Source: Stenotrophomonas chelatiphaga (GTDB lineage: Bacteria > Pseudomonadota > Gammaproteobacteria > Xanthomonadales > Xanthomonadaceae). From it: a stretch of DNA of 62,095 bases. Within the stretch, counting starts at the first letter, position 1, and each line of letters starts with the position of its first letter. The stretch spans positions 1-62,095 of the forward strand of contig NZ_LDJK01000020.1 in the NCBI RefSeq assembly GCF_001431535.1. The letters run 5' to 3'. The translations under genes were made by a program, and so were the position numbers. Below are positions 9,000-18,178 of this stretch, piece after piece. Under the pieces are notes generated by a model, which was not told the origin of the DNA, did no database searches, and worked only from the letters and a program-made list of their open reading frames with translations.

Positions 9000-10190
9000 T
9001 CAGAGGGCTTCGATGGCAGTCCGGGTGAGCAGGCGGGCACGCTGGTCGGCGGCGAGCAGGCCGTCCAGTGTATCGGCAGGCTCGACCGGCAGTGTTGACA
9101 GAGCGTTATCCACAAGCGCGGGAATGGTCAGGAAGCCTATCCTTCCCTGAAGAAACGCTGAAACGGCTTCTTCGTTGGCGGCATTGAGCACGGCCGCGGC
9201 AGTGCCACCGGCCTGCATCGCCTGCCAGGCCAGCGCCAGGCACGGGAACGCATCGGTGTCGGGGGCTTCGAAATCGAGACGTCCCTGCAGCAGCAGGTCC
9301 AGCCCACTGACCCCGGCGTCGATCCGCTGCGGCCAGCCCAGGCCGACGGCCAGGGTGGTGCGCATGTCCGGCAGGCCCATCTGGGCCAGGGTGGAGCCAT
9401 CGATGAACTCGACCAGCGAATGGACCAGGCTCTGCGGGTGCACCAGCACCTCGATCCGCGCGGCCGGGACGTTGAACAGGTGGTGGGCTTCGATGACTTC
9501 CAGCCCCTTGTTCATCAGGGTGGCCGAATCCACCGAGATCTTCGGGCCCATCGACCACTTCGGATGGGCCACGGCCTGCGCCGGGGTCACCTGTTCCAGT
9601 TCGGCGCGACTGCGGCCACGGAACGGGCCACCGGACGCGGTCAGCAGGATGCGGCGTACGCCGGCGCCTTCCAGGCTGGCATCGCGCGAGCGCAGGCACT
9701 GGAAGATGGCGCTGTGTTCGCTGTCGATCGGGATGATCTCCGCGCCGGCCTGCTGCGCGGTGTGCATCAGCAGCTCGCCGGCCAGCACCAGCGATTCCTT
9801 GTTGGCCAGCAGGATCCGCTTGCCTGCCGCAGCGGCGGCGAGCGTGGAGGACAGCCCGGCGGCACCGACGATCGCGGCGATCACGGTATCGCAGTCATCG
9901 CCGGCGGCCAGCGCGTCCAGCGCGGCGCTGCCGGCGTGCGCGGCGGTGTCCAGCCCGGCCTCGCGCAGGCCATCGCGCAGGCGCGCGTACAGCGCCTCAT
10001 CGGCGATCACCGCGTGCAGCGGACGGTGGGCACGGCACAGCGCGATGAGTGCATCGACCTGGGTGCCGGCGGCCAGCACGGTCGGCTGGAAGCGGTCCGG
10101 GTGGCGCGCGATGACGTCCAGCGACGATGCGCCGATCGAGCCGGTGGCGCCGAACACGGCGACACGGCGCAGGGCAGGGGCAGCATGCAT
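9000..10190 (-). CDS. dxr: 1-deoxy-D-xylulose 5-phosphate reductoisomerase
   Basis: Converts DXP to 2-C-methyl-D-erythritol 4-phosphate, the first committed step of the MEP isoprenoid pathway, using NADPH and a divalent metal. The 396 residues show the nucleotide-binding [11 protein letters not shown] (GATGSIG at 14-20), the ANKESLV and [11 protein letters not shown] metal and substrate segments, and the flexible-loop LTASGGPF motif. It sits 2 bp after the cdsA stop, so is probably coupled. The order uppS-cdsA-dxr-rseP is the Pseudomonas type, unlike E. coli, where dxr precedes uppS (ispU). Confidence 0.97.
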   Translation of the reverse strand: MHAAPALRRVAVFGATGSIGASSLDVIARHPDRFQPTVLAAGTQVDALIALCRAHRPLHAVIADEALYARLRDGLREAGLDTAAHAGSAALDALAAGDDCDTVIAAIVGAAGLSSTLAAAAAGKRILLANKESLVLAGELLMHTAQQAGAEIIPIDSEHSAIFQCLRSRDASLEGAGVRRILLTASGGPFRGRSRAELEQVTPAQAVAHPKWSMGPKISVDSATLMNKGLEVIEAHHLFNVPAARIEVLVHPQSLVHSLVEFIDGSTLAQMGLPDMRTTLAVGLGWPQRIDAGVSGLDLLLQGRLDFEAPDTDAFPCLALAWQAMQAGGTAAAVLNAANEEAVSAFLQGRIGFLTIPALVDNALSTLPVEPADTLDGLLAADQRARLLTRTAIEAL

Positions 10191-10192
10191 GG

Positions 10193-11035
10193 TCAGAGTC
10201 CGAAGATTTCCTTGCCGATGGCAAACACCGGCAATGCGGCCAGTACGCCGTCGACACGGTCCAGCACGCCGCCATGGCCGGGAATGATGTGGCCCGAATC
10301 CTTGGCGCCAGCGTGGCGCTTGAGCAGGCTCTCGAACAGGTCACCAAGCACCGAGGCGAACACCGCCACCACGGTCACCAGCAGCAGCCAGGGCAGCTGC
10401 GCGGGGGTGACCAGCTGCCAAGCGTCCACGCCGAAACCGAGGCCGAACACGGTGGCCACCAGCAGGCCGGCGAGCAGCCCGCCGAACAGGCCTTCCCAGG
10501 TCTTGTTGGGGCTGATGCGCGGGGCCAGCTTGTGCCGCCCGAACGTGCGGCCGGCGAAGTAGGCGCCCGAATCGGCGGCCCAGACCACGGCCAGCGCGGT
10601 CAGCAGCCACAGGTGGCCCTGGTCGCTGGACGCATGCAGCAGCACCAGCGAGGCCCACGCCGGCAGGATCGCCAGGGTGCCGGCGAGCAGCTTGAGGGCG
10701 CGCGCTGGACTGTCCGGCTGTGCACCGAAATTGAAGAAGCGCAGCCACAGCAGGGCCAGCAGCCACCAGCCGACGCCGACCAGCGCGGCCACGCGGAACA
10801 GGAACAGCGAGGCGTCGCGGTCCCAGACCACCAGCACCATCAGCACCAGGTTGAGCAGCAGCAGGGTGGTACGGGCCAGCGTATCTTCCACGCCGGCCAG
10901 CTTCAGCCATTCCCACAGGCCGATCAGGAACACCGCGGCAGCGGCGGCGGCCAGCCATTGGCTGGGCAGCAGCAGGATCGCGGCAATGGCCGCCGGCGCC
11001 ATGATCAGCGCGGCGAGGACTCGGGTCTTGGTCAT
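10193..11035 (-). CDS. cdsA: Phosphatidate cytidylyltransferase
   Basis: Integral membrane enzyme making CDP-diacylglycerol from phosphatidic acid and CTP, the branch point of phospholipid synthesis. The 280 residues contain about eight hydrophobic segments and the C-terminal family signature [18 protein letters not shown]. The ATG at 11035 overlaps the uppS stop in an ATGA, fixing the start; the open frame upstream is an uppS shadow. It forms an envelope-lipid pair with uppS. Confidence 0.95.
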   Translation of the reverse strand: MTKTRVLAALIMAPAAIAAILLLPSQWLAAAAAAVFLIGLWEWLKLAGVEDTLARTTLLLLNLVLMVLVVWDRDASLFLFRVAALVGVGWWLLALLWLRFFNFGAQPDSPARALKLLAGTLAILPAWASLVLLHASSDQGHLWLLTALAVVWAADSGAYFAGRTFGRHKLAPRISPNKTWEGLFGGLLAGLLVATVFGLGFGVDAWQLVTPAQLPWLLLVTVVAVFASVLGDLFESLLKRHAGAKDSGHIIPGHGGVLDRVDGVLAALPVFAIGKEIFGL

Positions 11036-11799
11036 GGGCTGGACGTCTCGGTGGCCAGGGCAGCGATCTGGGCACTGGTCAGGCCGAAACGGCGCTCCCG
11101 CCCGGCGTAGGTGTCCAGCGCGCGCTGCAGCTGGTCGGTATCGAAGTCCGGCCACAGTACATCGGTGAACCAGAGTTCGGTGTAGGCCAGCTGCCACAGC
11201 AGGAAGTTGCTGATGCGGGTGTCGCCACCGGTGCGGATGAACAGGTCCGGGGCCGGCATGTCGGCCAGCGCCACGTGGCTGCCCAGCAGGTCTTCGTCGA
11301 TCTGTTCGGGCAACAGGCGGCCGGCGGCCACTTCCTGGGCCAGCGTACGCGCGGCGCGCGCGATGTCCTGGCGGCCGCCGTAGCTGGCGGCGATGGACAG
11401 GGTCATCGCGGTGTTGCCCGCGGTGCGCTGTTCGGCCAGCTGCATGCGGCTGACCAGCGAGGCGCCGAAGCGCTCGCGTTCGCCGATGAAGCGCACGCGC
11501 ACGCCACGCCGGTGCAGTTCGTCCACTTCGCGATCCAGCGCGTGCAGGAACAGCTTCATCAGCGCCTGCACTTCGTCATCCGGGCGGCCCCAGTTTTCGC
11601 TGGAAAACGCGAACAGGGTCAGTGCCGGGATGCCCAGTTCCAGGCAGCGGTCGATGGTGCGGTTGACCGCGCGTGCGCCGGCACGGTGGCCGATCATGCG
11701 CGGACGGCGGCGCTGCTGCGCCCAACGCCCGTTGCCATCCATGATGATGGCAACGTGGCGCGGCAGCGCGCTGGGCAGCGGGGGCGGGGCTGAAGGCAT
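11032..11799 (-). CDS. uppS: Di-trans,poly-cis-undecaprenyl-diphosphate synthase
   Basis: Cis-prenyltransferase that condenses isopentenyl diphosphate with farnesyl diphosphate to make the C55 carrier lipid for peptidoglycan and O-antigen. The 255 residues carry the signature HVAIIMDGNGRWAQ with catalytic Asp21, the FAFSSENWGRP motif, and the C-terminal RTGGDTRISNFLLWQ and ELWFTDVLWPDF segments. It lies 5 bp after frr and overlaps cdsA by four bases. Confidence 0.97.
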   Translation of the reverse strand: MPSAPPPLPSALPRHVAIIMDGNGRWAQQRRRPRMIGHRAGARAVNRTIDRCLELGIPALTLFAFSSENWGRPDDEVQALMKLFLHALDREVDELHRRGVRVRFIGERERFGASLVSRMQLAEQRTAGNTAMTLSIAASYGGRQDIARAARTLAQEVAAGRLLPEQIDEDLLGSHVALADMPAPDLFIRTGGDTRISNFLLWQLAYTELWFTDVLWPDFDTDQLQRALDTYAGRERRFGLTSAQIAALATETSSP

Positions 11800-11804
11800 C
11801 GGCT

Positions 11805-12362
11805 TCAGACCGCCATCAGTTCCTTTTCTTTTTCCGCAACGACCTTGTCCACGTCCTTGATGCTGTTGTCGGTCAGCTTCTGGATATCGTCCTCGGCGCG
11901 CTTCTTGTCGTCCTCGGTGATTTCCTTGTCCTTGAGCAGCTTGGCCACTTCCTGGTTGGCATCACGGCGGATGTTGCGGATGGATACCTTGGTCTCCTCG
12001 CCTTCCTTGCCCACGGTCTTGGCCAGTTCCTTGCGGCGCTCTTCGGTGAGCGGCGGCAGGTTCAGGCGGATGACGGTGCCGACCACGGTCGGGGTCAGGC
12101 CCAGGTCGGAGGCGTAGATCGACTTTTCGACCGCTGAGACCAGCGACTTGTCGAACACCGAGATCACCAGCGAGCGGCCTTCGGAGACGCTGATGGTGGC
12201 CACGTTGGCCAGCGGCGACTGCGAGCCATAGGCCAGCACGGAAATGCCGTCCAGCAGCGCCGGCGAGGCGCGGCCGGTGCGGATGGTGGTCAGGGTGTGG
12301 CGCAGAGCGTCGATGCTCTTGGCCATGCGCGTCTGCGCGTTCTGCTTGATGTCGTTGAGCAT
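11805..12362 (-). CDS. frr: Ribosome recycling factor
   Basis: Splits post-termination ribosomes together with EF-G. The 185-residue protein matches the family length and has the tRNA-mimic fold signatures IRTGRASPALLDGI, the PLTEERRKEL hinge region and the C-terminal helix ending in EKEKELMAV. The ATG at 12362 is preceded by AGGA. Directly upstream of the start is a TATAAT box (12395-12400), so it may have its own promoter in addition to read-through from pyrH. Confidence 0.97.
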   Translation of the reverse strand: MLNDIKQNAQTRMAKSIDALRHTLTTIRTGRASPALLDGISVLAYGSQSPLANVATISVSEGRSLVISVFDKSLVSAVEKSIYASDLGLTPTVVGTVIRLNLPPLTEERRKELAKTVGKEGEETKVSIRNIRRDANQEVAKLLKDKEITEDDKKRAEDDIQKLTDNSIKDVDKVVAEKEKELMAV

Positions 12363-12394
12363 CGCCCGGTCCTGGGTATTACTGGAATCGGGCG

Positions 12395-12400
12395 ATTATA
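12395..12400 (-). promoter_or_regulatory. Candidate -10 box for frr
   Basis: A perfect TATAAT on the minus strand, 33 bp before the frr ATG in the pyrH-frr gap. No good -35 hexamer is visible 16-18 bp upstream, so the call rests on the -10 alone. Confidence 0.35.
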
Positions 12401-12452
12401 GGCGAATAGGCGCCCAGCCGGGACCGCAGGGCCCCGGTCATGCATCCGGCGC

Positions 12453-13184
12453 TCAGGCGGCGGGATTGCGGCCGCTGACCAGGGTGCCGATGTTCTCGCC
12501 GTGCAGGATCTTCAGCAGTTCACCCGGCTGGCCCATGTCGAACACGCGCATCGGCAGGTCGCTGTCGCGCGCCAGGGCGAAGGCCGCCGTGTCCATCACT
12601 TCCAGGCCGCGGATGATCACTTCGTCGTAGGTCAGGCTGTCGAAGCGCACCGCATCGCTGTGCTTGTTCGGATCCTTGTCGTACACGCCATCGACCTTGG
12701 TGGCTTTCAGCAGCAGGTCCGCGCCGATTTCGATGGCGCGCAGGGCGGCGCCCGAATCGGTGGTGAAGAACGGGCTGCCGACGCCGGCGGCGAAGATCAC
12801 CAGGCGGCCCTTTTCCAGGTGGCGGATGGCGCGGCGGCGGATGTAGTCCTCGCACACGTCGTTTATCTTGATCGCGCTCATCACGCGGGCCTTGGCGCCG
12901 ACCTTTTCCAGCGCGTCCTGCATGGCCAGCGCGTTGATCACCGTGGCCAGCATGCCCATCTGGTCGCCGGTGACGCGGTCCATGCCCCCTGCGGCCAGGC
13001 CGGCGCCGCGGAAGATGTTGCCGCCACCGATCACCAGTGCCACTTCCGCGCCGGCCTGCTGGGCTTCGACCACTTCACGGGCCAGGCGGTTGATGATCTT
13101 GGGGTCGATGCCGTAGTCCTCGTCCCCCATCAGCGCCTCCCCGGAAAGTTTCAACAGGATTCGGCGATAGGCGAGCTTGGACAT
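12453..13184 (-). CDS. pyrH: Uridylate kinase
   Basis: Phosphorylates UMP to UDP as a hexameric amino-acid-kinase-fold enzyme in the cytoplasm. The 243 residues have the N-terminal [13 protein letters not shown] motif, the [10 protein letters not shown] loop, the allosteric [16 protein letters not shown] segment and the C-terminal [18 protein letters not shown] region ([15 protein letters not shown]). The start at 13184 (MSKLAYRR) follows a GAGGT ribosome site; upstream codons are unrelated. A TAGAAT box lies at 13217-13222 on the minus strand. Gene order rpsB-tsf-pyrH-frr is conserved except for the inserted regulator at 13307. Confidence 0.97.
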   Translation of the reverse strand: MSKLAYRRILLKLSGEALMGDEDYGIDPKIINRLAREVVEAQQAGAEVALVIGGGNIFRGAGLAAGGMDRVTGDQMGMLATVINALAMQDALEKVGAKARVMSAIKINDVCEDYIRRRAIRHLEKGRLVIFAAGVGSPFFTTDSGAALRAIEIGADLLLKATKVDGVYDKDPNKHSDAVRFDSLTYDEVIIRGLEVMDTAAFALARDSDLPMRVFDMGQPGELLKILHGENIGTLVSGRNPAA

Positions 13185-13216
13185 GGGGGACCTCAGGGTG
13201 CGTGAATTCCCGGCAG

Positions 13217-13222
13217 ATTCTA
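13217..13222 (-). promoter_or_regulatory. Candidate -10 box for pyrH
   Basis: TAGAAT on the minus strand, 33 bp upstream of the pyrH ATG. The region 17 bp further upstream (TACAGC) is a weak -35. A separate pyrH promoter would be needed if the tsf terminator and the inserted regulator gene uncouple it from rpsB-tsf. Confidence 0.35.
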
Positions 13223-13306
13223 CTGGCAAGCGAGGCGCTGCTGTAGTTATTTCGCGCACGGCCCCGCGCCAGGCCCGTCGCACCAGCGTGTGGCCGCTGC
13301 CGTGGT

Positions 13307-14863
13307 TCAGGCGACGGTGGGCGTTTCCAGTGGAGGCAGCGGTACCGCGCCGTCGCCGGGGGAACGGGCGATCACCCGGTTGCGGCCGAGGTTCTTGGAG
13401 CGGTACAGCACATCGTCGGCCGCACGCAGCAGCCCCTGGACGTCGGCGAAACGCTCATAGCCGCCCTGGGTCGCCACGCCGGCGGAGAAGGTGATGAACA
13501 GCGGCCCGCCTTCCAGCATCGCCATCGGGGTGGACACGATGCGCGCCAGCACGCGGCGGATCACATCCAGGGCGACCGATTCGGTGGTGTTGGGCAGCAG
13601 CGCGACGAACTCTTCGCCGCCGAAGCGTGCCACCGTGTCGCTGGTGCGCAGTTGCCCCTGCAGCGTGCCGGCGAACTCGCGCAGCACTTCATCGCCGGTC
13701 AGGTGGCCGTGCGCATCGTTGATCTTCTTGAAGTCGTCCAGGTCGATGAAGGCGACCGACAGCGGCCAGCCATGCCGCGTGGCGCGCAGGAATTCCTGTT
13801 CCAGCACCGCTTCCAGCTGGCGGCGGTTGAGCACGCCGGTCAGGGCATCGCGGTGGGCCTGTTCGGACAGCCGGTTGGCACGCGCTTCGAACTCGTCGGC
13901 GCGGCGGCGCGCCTGCTCGGCGTCCTGCATCTGGCGGAGGTTGCGCAGCGTGGCCAGCTCCTGCGCGTGGTCGATCAGCAGCTGCACGCGCGCCGGGGTG
14001 GTTGGCGAGGTGTCGAACAGGCTGGCGATGGTCGGCAGGGCCTCGCTGATCTGCGCCAGCACCTGGTCGAACTGCGCACTGTCCAGCTGCAGGCGCGCGT
14101 GCACCTGTTCCAGCGCACGCTCGCGTGCGGCGTCCGGGTCGCTGTCCAGCCAGATGTCGGCCACCATGCCGGACAGCTGGACGCAGGCCTGGAACACGTC
14201 CTCGGACAGCGCCGTGTCTTCACTGTGGCTGATCGCTTCGCTGAGGTAGCGCGGCAGGTCCCACTGCGCGGCCATGTAGGCGCCGACCTCGGCATGGGTG
14301 CATTGCAGCTGCGCGCGTTCGGCGTCCAGCAGGGCAGCATTGCTGCCGGCATCGCGCAGCAACGGCAGGTAGGTATCCGGATGGGACTGGGCCAGGGCGA
14401 GCACGCCGATGTCCTGCAGCAGCCCGGCCAGCATCAGTTCTTCCAGTCGGCGCAGGCCGCGCGCCTGGCCGAGCTGGCTGGCGGCCAGCGCGCTGAGGAT
14501 GCTGCGGCGCCAGGCGCGTTCGCGCAGGTCCTGTTCGCGGCCACCCGGAGCGCCGACCACGCCCTGGGTGAGGGTGAAGCCCAGCGCGAGGGTGAGCGTG
14601 GCATTGAGCCCCAGCATGGTCAGTGCCTGGCCGAGGTTGTCGATCCGGCGGCGGCTGGCGTACAGCGGCGAATTGGCGATGCGCAGCATGCGCGCGCTGA
14701 GCGCCATGTCGATGGCGATGATGTCGGCGGCCGTGCTGAGGTCCGCTTCGGGATCCTGGGCCAGTTCGATGATGCGCAGCGCGATGCCGGGAGGCGACGG
14801 GAGATTGCGGCAGAGCGCCAGGACAGCTGTCAGCTCGGGAGGCATATCGGGTCGTTCGTTCAT
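13307..14863 (-). CDS. HDOD-domain diguanylate cyclase
   Basis: Predicted cytoplasmic signalling protein of 518 residues. The N-terminal half (about 15-215) is an HDOD domain ([30 protein letters not shown]), a HD-GYP/HDc relative lacking the canonical phosphodiesterase motifs. A linker with coiled-coil character (about 300-345) leads to a GGDEF domain (350-505) with an intact active site GGEEF at 415-419. An allosteric I-site RTSD sits five residues before it, so cyclic-di-GMP synthesis with product inhibition is likely. It interrupts the tsf-pyrH pair on the same strand. The start at 14863 ([11 protein letters not shown]) is the most downstream reasonable ATG. Confidence 0.88.
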   Translation of the reverse strand: MNERPDMPPELTAVLALCRNLPSPPGIALRIIELAQDPEADLSTAADIIAIDMALSARMLRIANSPLYASRRRIDNLGQALTMLGLNATLTLALGFTLTQGVVGAPGGREQDLRERAWRRSILSALAASQLGQARGLRRLEELMLAGLLQDIGVLALAQSHPDTYLPLLRDAGSNAALLDAERAQLQCTHAEVGAYMAAQWDLPRYLSEAISHSEDTALSEDVFQACVQLSGMVADIWLDSDPDAARERALEQVHARLQLDSAQFDQVLAQISEALPTIASLFDTSPTTPARVQLLIDHAQELATLRNLRQMQDAEQARRRADEFEARANRLSEQAHRDALTGVLNRRQLEAVLEQEFLRATRHGWPLSVAFIDLDDFKKINDAHGHLTGDEVLREFAGTLQGQLRTSDTVARFGGEEFVALLPNTTESVALDVIRRVLARIVSTPMAMLEGGPLFITFSAGVATQGGYERFADVQGLLRAADDVLYRSKNLGRNRVIARSPGDGAVPLPPLETPTVA

Positions 14864-15007
14864 GTGTGGCGGGATGAGGGTTCCGTCACAGATCTGCGTA
14901 TTGCCCCTTGCACCCAACGAACTCCCCCGGAAGAAGTATCGGCGCGATCGCCGCATAACGCAAAGGCGGTCCTGCCCCGCGCGTCGTGCATGCCCGGCGC
15001 GGAAACG

Positions 15008-15032
15008 AAAAAGCCGCGCAGGGCGCGGCTTC
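15008..15032 (-). terminator. Terminator after tsf
   Basis: AGCCGCGC / GCGCGGCT arms with loop AGG, followed on the minus strand by TTTTT. It lies 26 bp after the tsf stop and should separate rpsB-tsf from the HDOD-GGDEF gene. Confidence 0.85.
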
Positions 15033-15057
15033 TCCGTGGATCAGGTCAGTCCGGCAA

Positions 15058-15936
15058 TCAAGCCAGGCCGGCCTGCTTCATCACTTCGGCGGCGTAGTCT
15101 TCCACCACCTTCTCGATGCCTTCGCCAACGGCCAGGCGCTTGAAGCCCACCACGTCGGCGCCGGCAGCCTTCAGCACCTGCTCGACGGTCTGGTCGGTGT
15201 TCAGCACGTACGGCTGGCCGTACAGCGTGACTTCGTTGACGATCTTGGCAATCTTGCCGCTGATGATCTTCTCCAGGATGTCAGCCGGCTTGGCCTTGTC
15301 CTTGTCGGTCATCTTGGCCAGCTCGATTTCCTTCTCCTTGGCAACGAAGTCGGCCGGAACGTCGGACGCCTTGTTGTGCGGGGGATTCATCGCGGCCACG
15401 TGCATGGCCAGGCCACGGGCCAGCTCGGCGTCGCCGCCAGCCAGTTCCACCAGCACGCCGATGCGGCCGCCGTGGACGTAGGCCGCCACGTTGTTGCTGC
15501 TTTCCAGGCGCACGATGCGACGCACGTCGACCTTCTCACCGACCTTGGCGATGACCGCAGCGCGGGTCTCGTCGACGGTGTCGCCCGAAGCCAGCTTGGC
15601 GGCCTTCAGCGAATCGATGTCGGCAGCGCCGGAGGACAGCGCAACGTCGACCACCGACTTGGCGAAGTTGGTGAAGTTCTCATCCTTGGCGACGAAGTCG
15701 GTTTCGGAGTTGATCTCGACCAGCACGGCCTTGCCGGCTTCCTGGGCGGCCACGATGACGCCTTCGGCGGCAACGCGGTCGGACTTCTTGTCAGCCTTGG
15801 CCAGGCCGGACTTGCGCAGCGCTTCGATGGAGACTTCGATGTCGCCGTTGTTCTCAACGAGCGCCTTCTTGCATTCCATCATGCCGGCGCCGGTGCGCTC
15901 GCGCAGTTCCTTGACCAGGGAAGCAGTGATTTCCAT
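15058..15936 (-). CDS. tsf: Elongation factor Ts
   Basis: Guanine nucleotide exchange factor for EF-Tu. The 292 residues match the family, with the N-terminal UBA-like domain ([20 protein letters not shown]), the core motif [11 protein letters not shown] that contacts EF-Tu, and a C-terminal subdomain ending in the coiled-coil and dimer region. It follows rpsB after a 125-bp gap containing strong inverted repeats, which may tune the ratio of EF-Ts to ribosomal protein S2. Confidence 0.97.
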   Translation of the reverse strand: MEITASLVKELRERTGAGMMECKKALVENNGDIEVSIEALRKSGLAKADKKSDRVAAEGVIVAAQEAGKAVLVEINSETDFVAKDENFTNFAKSVVDVALSSGAADIDSLKAAKLASGDTVDETRAAVIAKVGEKVDVRRIVRLESSNNVAAYVHGGRIGVLVELAGGDAELARGLAMHVAAMNPPHNKASDVPADFVAKEKEIELAKMTDKDKAKPADILEKIISGKIAKIVNEVTLYGQPYVLNTDQTVEQVLKAAGADVVGFKRLAVGEGIEKVVEDYAAEVMKQAGLA

Positions 15937-16028
15937 GGGATTACCTCACAAAAGAAAGGGGTTGGGCCGGCATGCTGGCCGGCCCGTATGACAGGGTGCT
16001 GTCAGCCGCCCAAGGCGGCCGGCAGGGC

Positions 16029-16051
16029 GGGTGGACGCAACGCATCCACCC
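16029..16051 (-). promoter_or_regulatory. Hairpin in rpsB-tsf gap
   Basis: GGGTGGA / TCCACCC arms flank a 9-nt centre, 10 bp after the rpsB stop. Another GC-rich palindrome (GGCCGGC...) lies at about 15965-15987. No T-run follows, so these look like mRNA-stabilising or partial attenuation structures and not a full terminator. Confidence 0.45.
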
Positions 16052-16061
16052 GCGGCCTGGA

Positions 16062-16871
16062 TCAGGCCTGTGCGTCGTCGGACTTCTTCGGCGCAGCCTT
16101 CTTGGCCGGAGCGCGACGGGCCGGCTTGGCCTCTTCGCCTTCAGCGGCTTCGGCGAACTCTTCTTCGCGCACGGTGGCGGCGTGCGGAGCAGCGGCCTTG
16201 CCTTCCAGCACGGAGTCAGCGGCGGCACGGGCGTACAGCTGCACGGCACGGATGGCGTCGTCGTTGCCCGGGATGGCGTAGTCCACCAGTTCCGGGTTGT
16301 AGTTGGTGTCAACCACGGCGATCACCGGGATGCCGAGCTTCTTGGCTTCCTTGATGGCGATGTCTTCGTGGCCGATGTCGATGACGAAGATCGCGTCCGG
16401 CAGGCGGTTCATGTCCTTGATGCCGCCCAGCGAAGCTTCCAGCTTGTCGCGCTCGCGACGCAGGCCCAGCACTTCGTGCTTGACCAGCTTCTCGAAGCTG
16501 CCGTCGTTCTCGCCGGCTTCCAGTTCCTTCAGGCGCGCAACCGACTGCTTGACGGTACGGAAGTTGGTCAGGGTGCCGCCCAGCCAACGCTGGTTCATGA
16601 ACGGCATGCCGCAACGCTCGGCTTCTTCGCGGATCGACTCACGCGCGCTGCGCTTGGTGCCCAGGAACAGGATGGTGCCGCGCTTCTGGGCAACCGAGGA
16701 GATGAAGTTCATCGCATCGTTGAACAGCGGGACGGTCTTTTCCAGGTTGATGATGTGGATCTTGCCGCGGGCGCCGAAAATGTACGGGGCCATCTTCGGG
16801 TTCCAGTAACGGGTCTGGTGACCGAAGTGGACGCCGGCTTCGAGCATCTGGCGCATGGTGATCTGGGGCAT
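16062..16871 (-). CDS. rpsB: 30S ribosomal protein S2
   Basis: Component of the small ribosomal subunit, needed for S1 binding. The 269 residues start [21 protein letters not shown] and contain the conserved [30 protein letters not shown] region, [22 protein letters not shown] and [12 protein letters not shown] motifs. The last 40 residues form an Ala/Lys/Glu-rich tail ([16 protein letters not shown]), longer than in E. coli (241 residues). It is preceded by a leader of about 230 nt and a promoter that overlaps the end of the fimbrial operon. Confidence 0.97.
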   Translation of the reverse strand: MPQITMRQMLEAGVHFGHQTRYWNPKMAPYIFGARGKIHIINLEKTVPLFNDAMNFISSVAQKRGTILFLGTKRSARESIREEAERCGMPFMNQRWLGGTLTNFRTVKQSVARLKELEAGENDGSFEKLVKHEVLGLRRERDKLEASLGGIKDMNRLPDAIFVIDIGHEDIAIKEAKKLGIPVIAVVDTNYNPELVDYAIPGNDDAIRAVQLYARAAADSVLEGKAAAPHAATVREEEFAEAAEGEEAKPARRAPAKKAAPKKSDDAQA

Positions 16872-17101
16872 TGCAAAACTCCTGGCAGGGAACCGGCGTG
16901 CTCCGTTGCCCCTTGCGGGACGCCCGCGGAAAGTGTGCGGGACTGCGCGGGCGCGCATTGATGGTTCCGGGGTTGGGCTTCCCCATCGTCTCCGTGGCCG
17001 AACCCCTTGCGGGGCACCCCGGCACGGATCGGGACGATGGGTGTGGATTCACCGGTGACGTCCGGTGTGGACGATTTCCCGCGCAGGATGCGGCAGGTAA
17101 T
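16872..17101 (-). promoter_or_regulatory. Long rpsB 5' leader
   Basis: About 230 bp between the predicted transcription start and rpsB contain several GC-rich inverted repeats and no ORF with family similarity. In other gammaproteobacteria, long rpsB leaders mediate autogenous repression by S2. That role here is inference from position and length. Confidence 0.45.
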
Positions 17102-17107
17102 CCGGGG

Positions 17108-17137
17108 ATTATAGACCGGCGCTGGCGCCGGCTGCAA
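17108..17137 (-). promoter_or_regulatory. rpsB promoter
   Basis: TTGCAG (17137-17132) and a perfect TATAAT (17113-17108) with 18-bp spacing on the minus strand. The -10 box contains the TAA stop codon (17111-17109) of the preceding chaperone gene and the -35 lies inside its coding region. Confidence 0.75.
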
Positions 17138-17816
17138 TCGGCCCCAGGTCTTCGGCTGCCGTGCCGTCGCGGCGGGCCTGGAAACGGCCGCCCGCGTAGC
17201 CATCGGCACGCTCGGGCAGCCCCCAGCATACCGTGGCGCCGGGCAGTACATAGCCGGACAGGCCGGGCTGCAGGAGCTGCCGCGCGCCGCCAGCAGCAAC
17301 GAAGGCCAGGTCCTGCAGGCGCGCGCGGTGGCTGCCGGGGTTGTGCAGTCGCAGGCAGGGCGTGGCGCCGCGCGCGCCCAGCTGCGCCGACAACGCGCTG
17401 GCCACGGTGCGTTGTGGCGAAATGAACAGCGGCAATGAATAACGCGGCAGGCGGGGGTCGGACGGCTCGATCAGCACCCGGAACGCCTGTTCGCCCGGCG
17501 CGTGCAGGGCCGCCGGCAGTACCAGCCGGACCCGCTGGCGGGCGCCGGCAGGCAGGTGCGGAAGGGCCGGACTGGCGACGATGGCGGTAGTGGGCCGCAA
17601 CCGGTCACGGCCGCTGGACTGGTCCCACTGATGGACGAGGATGCGACCCTGCCAGGGCGAGGGCTGGTCGTTGACCAGCCACAGTTCGGCCTGGGTCTGG
17701 CCCGGTTGCAGCTGCAGCGTGGTCGGGCGCAGCTCCAGTGCCTGGCTGGCGCCGGCGCAGCCGGCCAGCAGCAGGGCCAGCGTCCGTCGTCCTCGCAGTG
17801 GGCCTGCCGCAGGCAT
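17109..17816 (-). CDS. Second periplasmic pilus-assembly chaperone
   Basis: A 235-residue PapD/FimC-like chaperone. An N-terminal signal (LALLLAGCAGASQA, around residues 13-27) precedes an immunoglobulin-like domain 1 (LELRPTTLQLQPGQTQAELWLVN, then LPAGARQRVRLVLP and EQAFRVLIEPSD). A shorter domain 2 ends with the GYVLPG segment seen in the first chaperone (21572-22309). It is quite divergent from that chaperone, with a tyrosine-leucine-rich rather than hydrophobic-alternating edge (RYSLPLFISPQ). It overlaps the preceding small gene by one base (TGATG) and ends the operon. Its partner is probably the small protein or the tip subunit; that is inference. Confidence 0.78.
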   Translation of the reverse strand: MPAAGPLRGRRTLALLLAGCAGASQALELRPTTLQLQPGQTQAELWLVNDQPSPWQGRILVHQWDQSSGRDRLRPTTAIVASPALPHLPAGARQRVRLVLPAALHAPGEQAFRVLIEPSDPRLPRYSLPLFISPQRTVASALSAQLGARGATPCLRLHNPGSHRARLQDLAFVAAGGARQLLQPGLSGYVLPGATVCWGLPERADGYAGGRFQARRDGTAAEDLGPIAAGASAGL

Positions 17817-18097
17817 CAGAACACCATCAGGGGTGCGCTGCTGCCTTCCGTGGCGTCGGTGTCAGGGGCCAGCTGGCGCAGCTGTTCGGGCAGGCGGGCC
17901 GGCTCGCTGCGCTGGTGCGGAGCGCCGCAGCGTGCGGCAGCGTCCGCCGCGCCTGCAGGCAGCGGGCCGTCCTGGCAGCTTTCCACGATCACCAGCCGCA
18001 GGCGCAGCGGTTGGCCTTCGGTCGCGGCATGCGCGCCGCCGGCCAGCAGCAGGCAGGCCGCCATGGCCGGTGCCCTGTACCCCCGTCGCGTTGCCAT
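17816..18097 (-). CDS. Small secreted protein, possible mini-pilin
   Basis: A 93-residue product with a signal peptide (cleavage near GGAHA-ATEG, residues 24-25). The mature start, GQPLRLRLVIVESC, resembles the first beta strand and Cys of SCPU pilins (compare VTFNVRIAITTSC in the 22324 gene). A second Cys follows 16 residues later, and then there is only a short tail ending in PLMVF. A normal SCPU domain needs about 130 residues, so this is either a degenerate or minimal subunit or an unrelated small partner. It overlaps the second chaperone gene by one base. Confidence 0.65.
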   Translation of the reverse strand: MATRRGYRAPAMAACLLLAGGAHAATEGQPLRLRLVIVESCQDGPLPAGAADAAARCGAPHQRSEPARLPEQLRQLAPDTDATEGSSAPLMVF

Positions 18098-18178
18098 CCC
18101 GTCGTCCCCTGCGCTGCACTTCAGCCCTTATCGGCTGCGTGCCTGCCGGCTTTAACGGGGAACCCCTGCACGTCGCGG

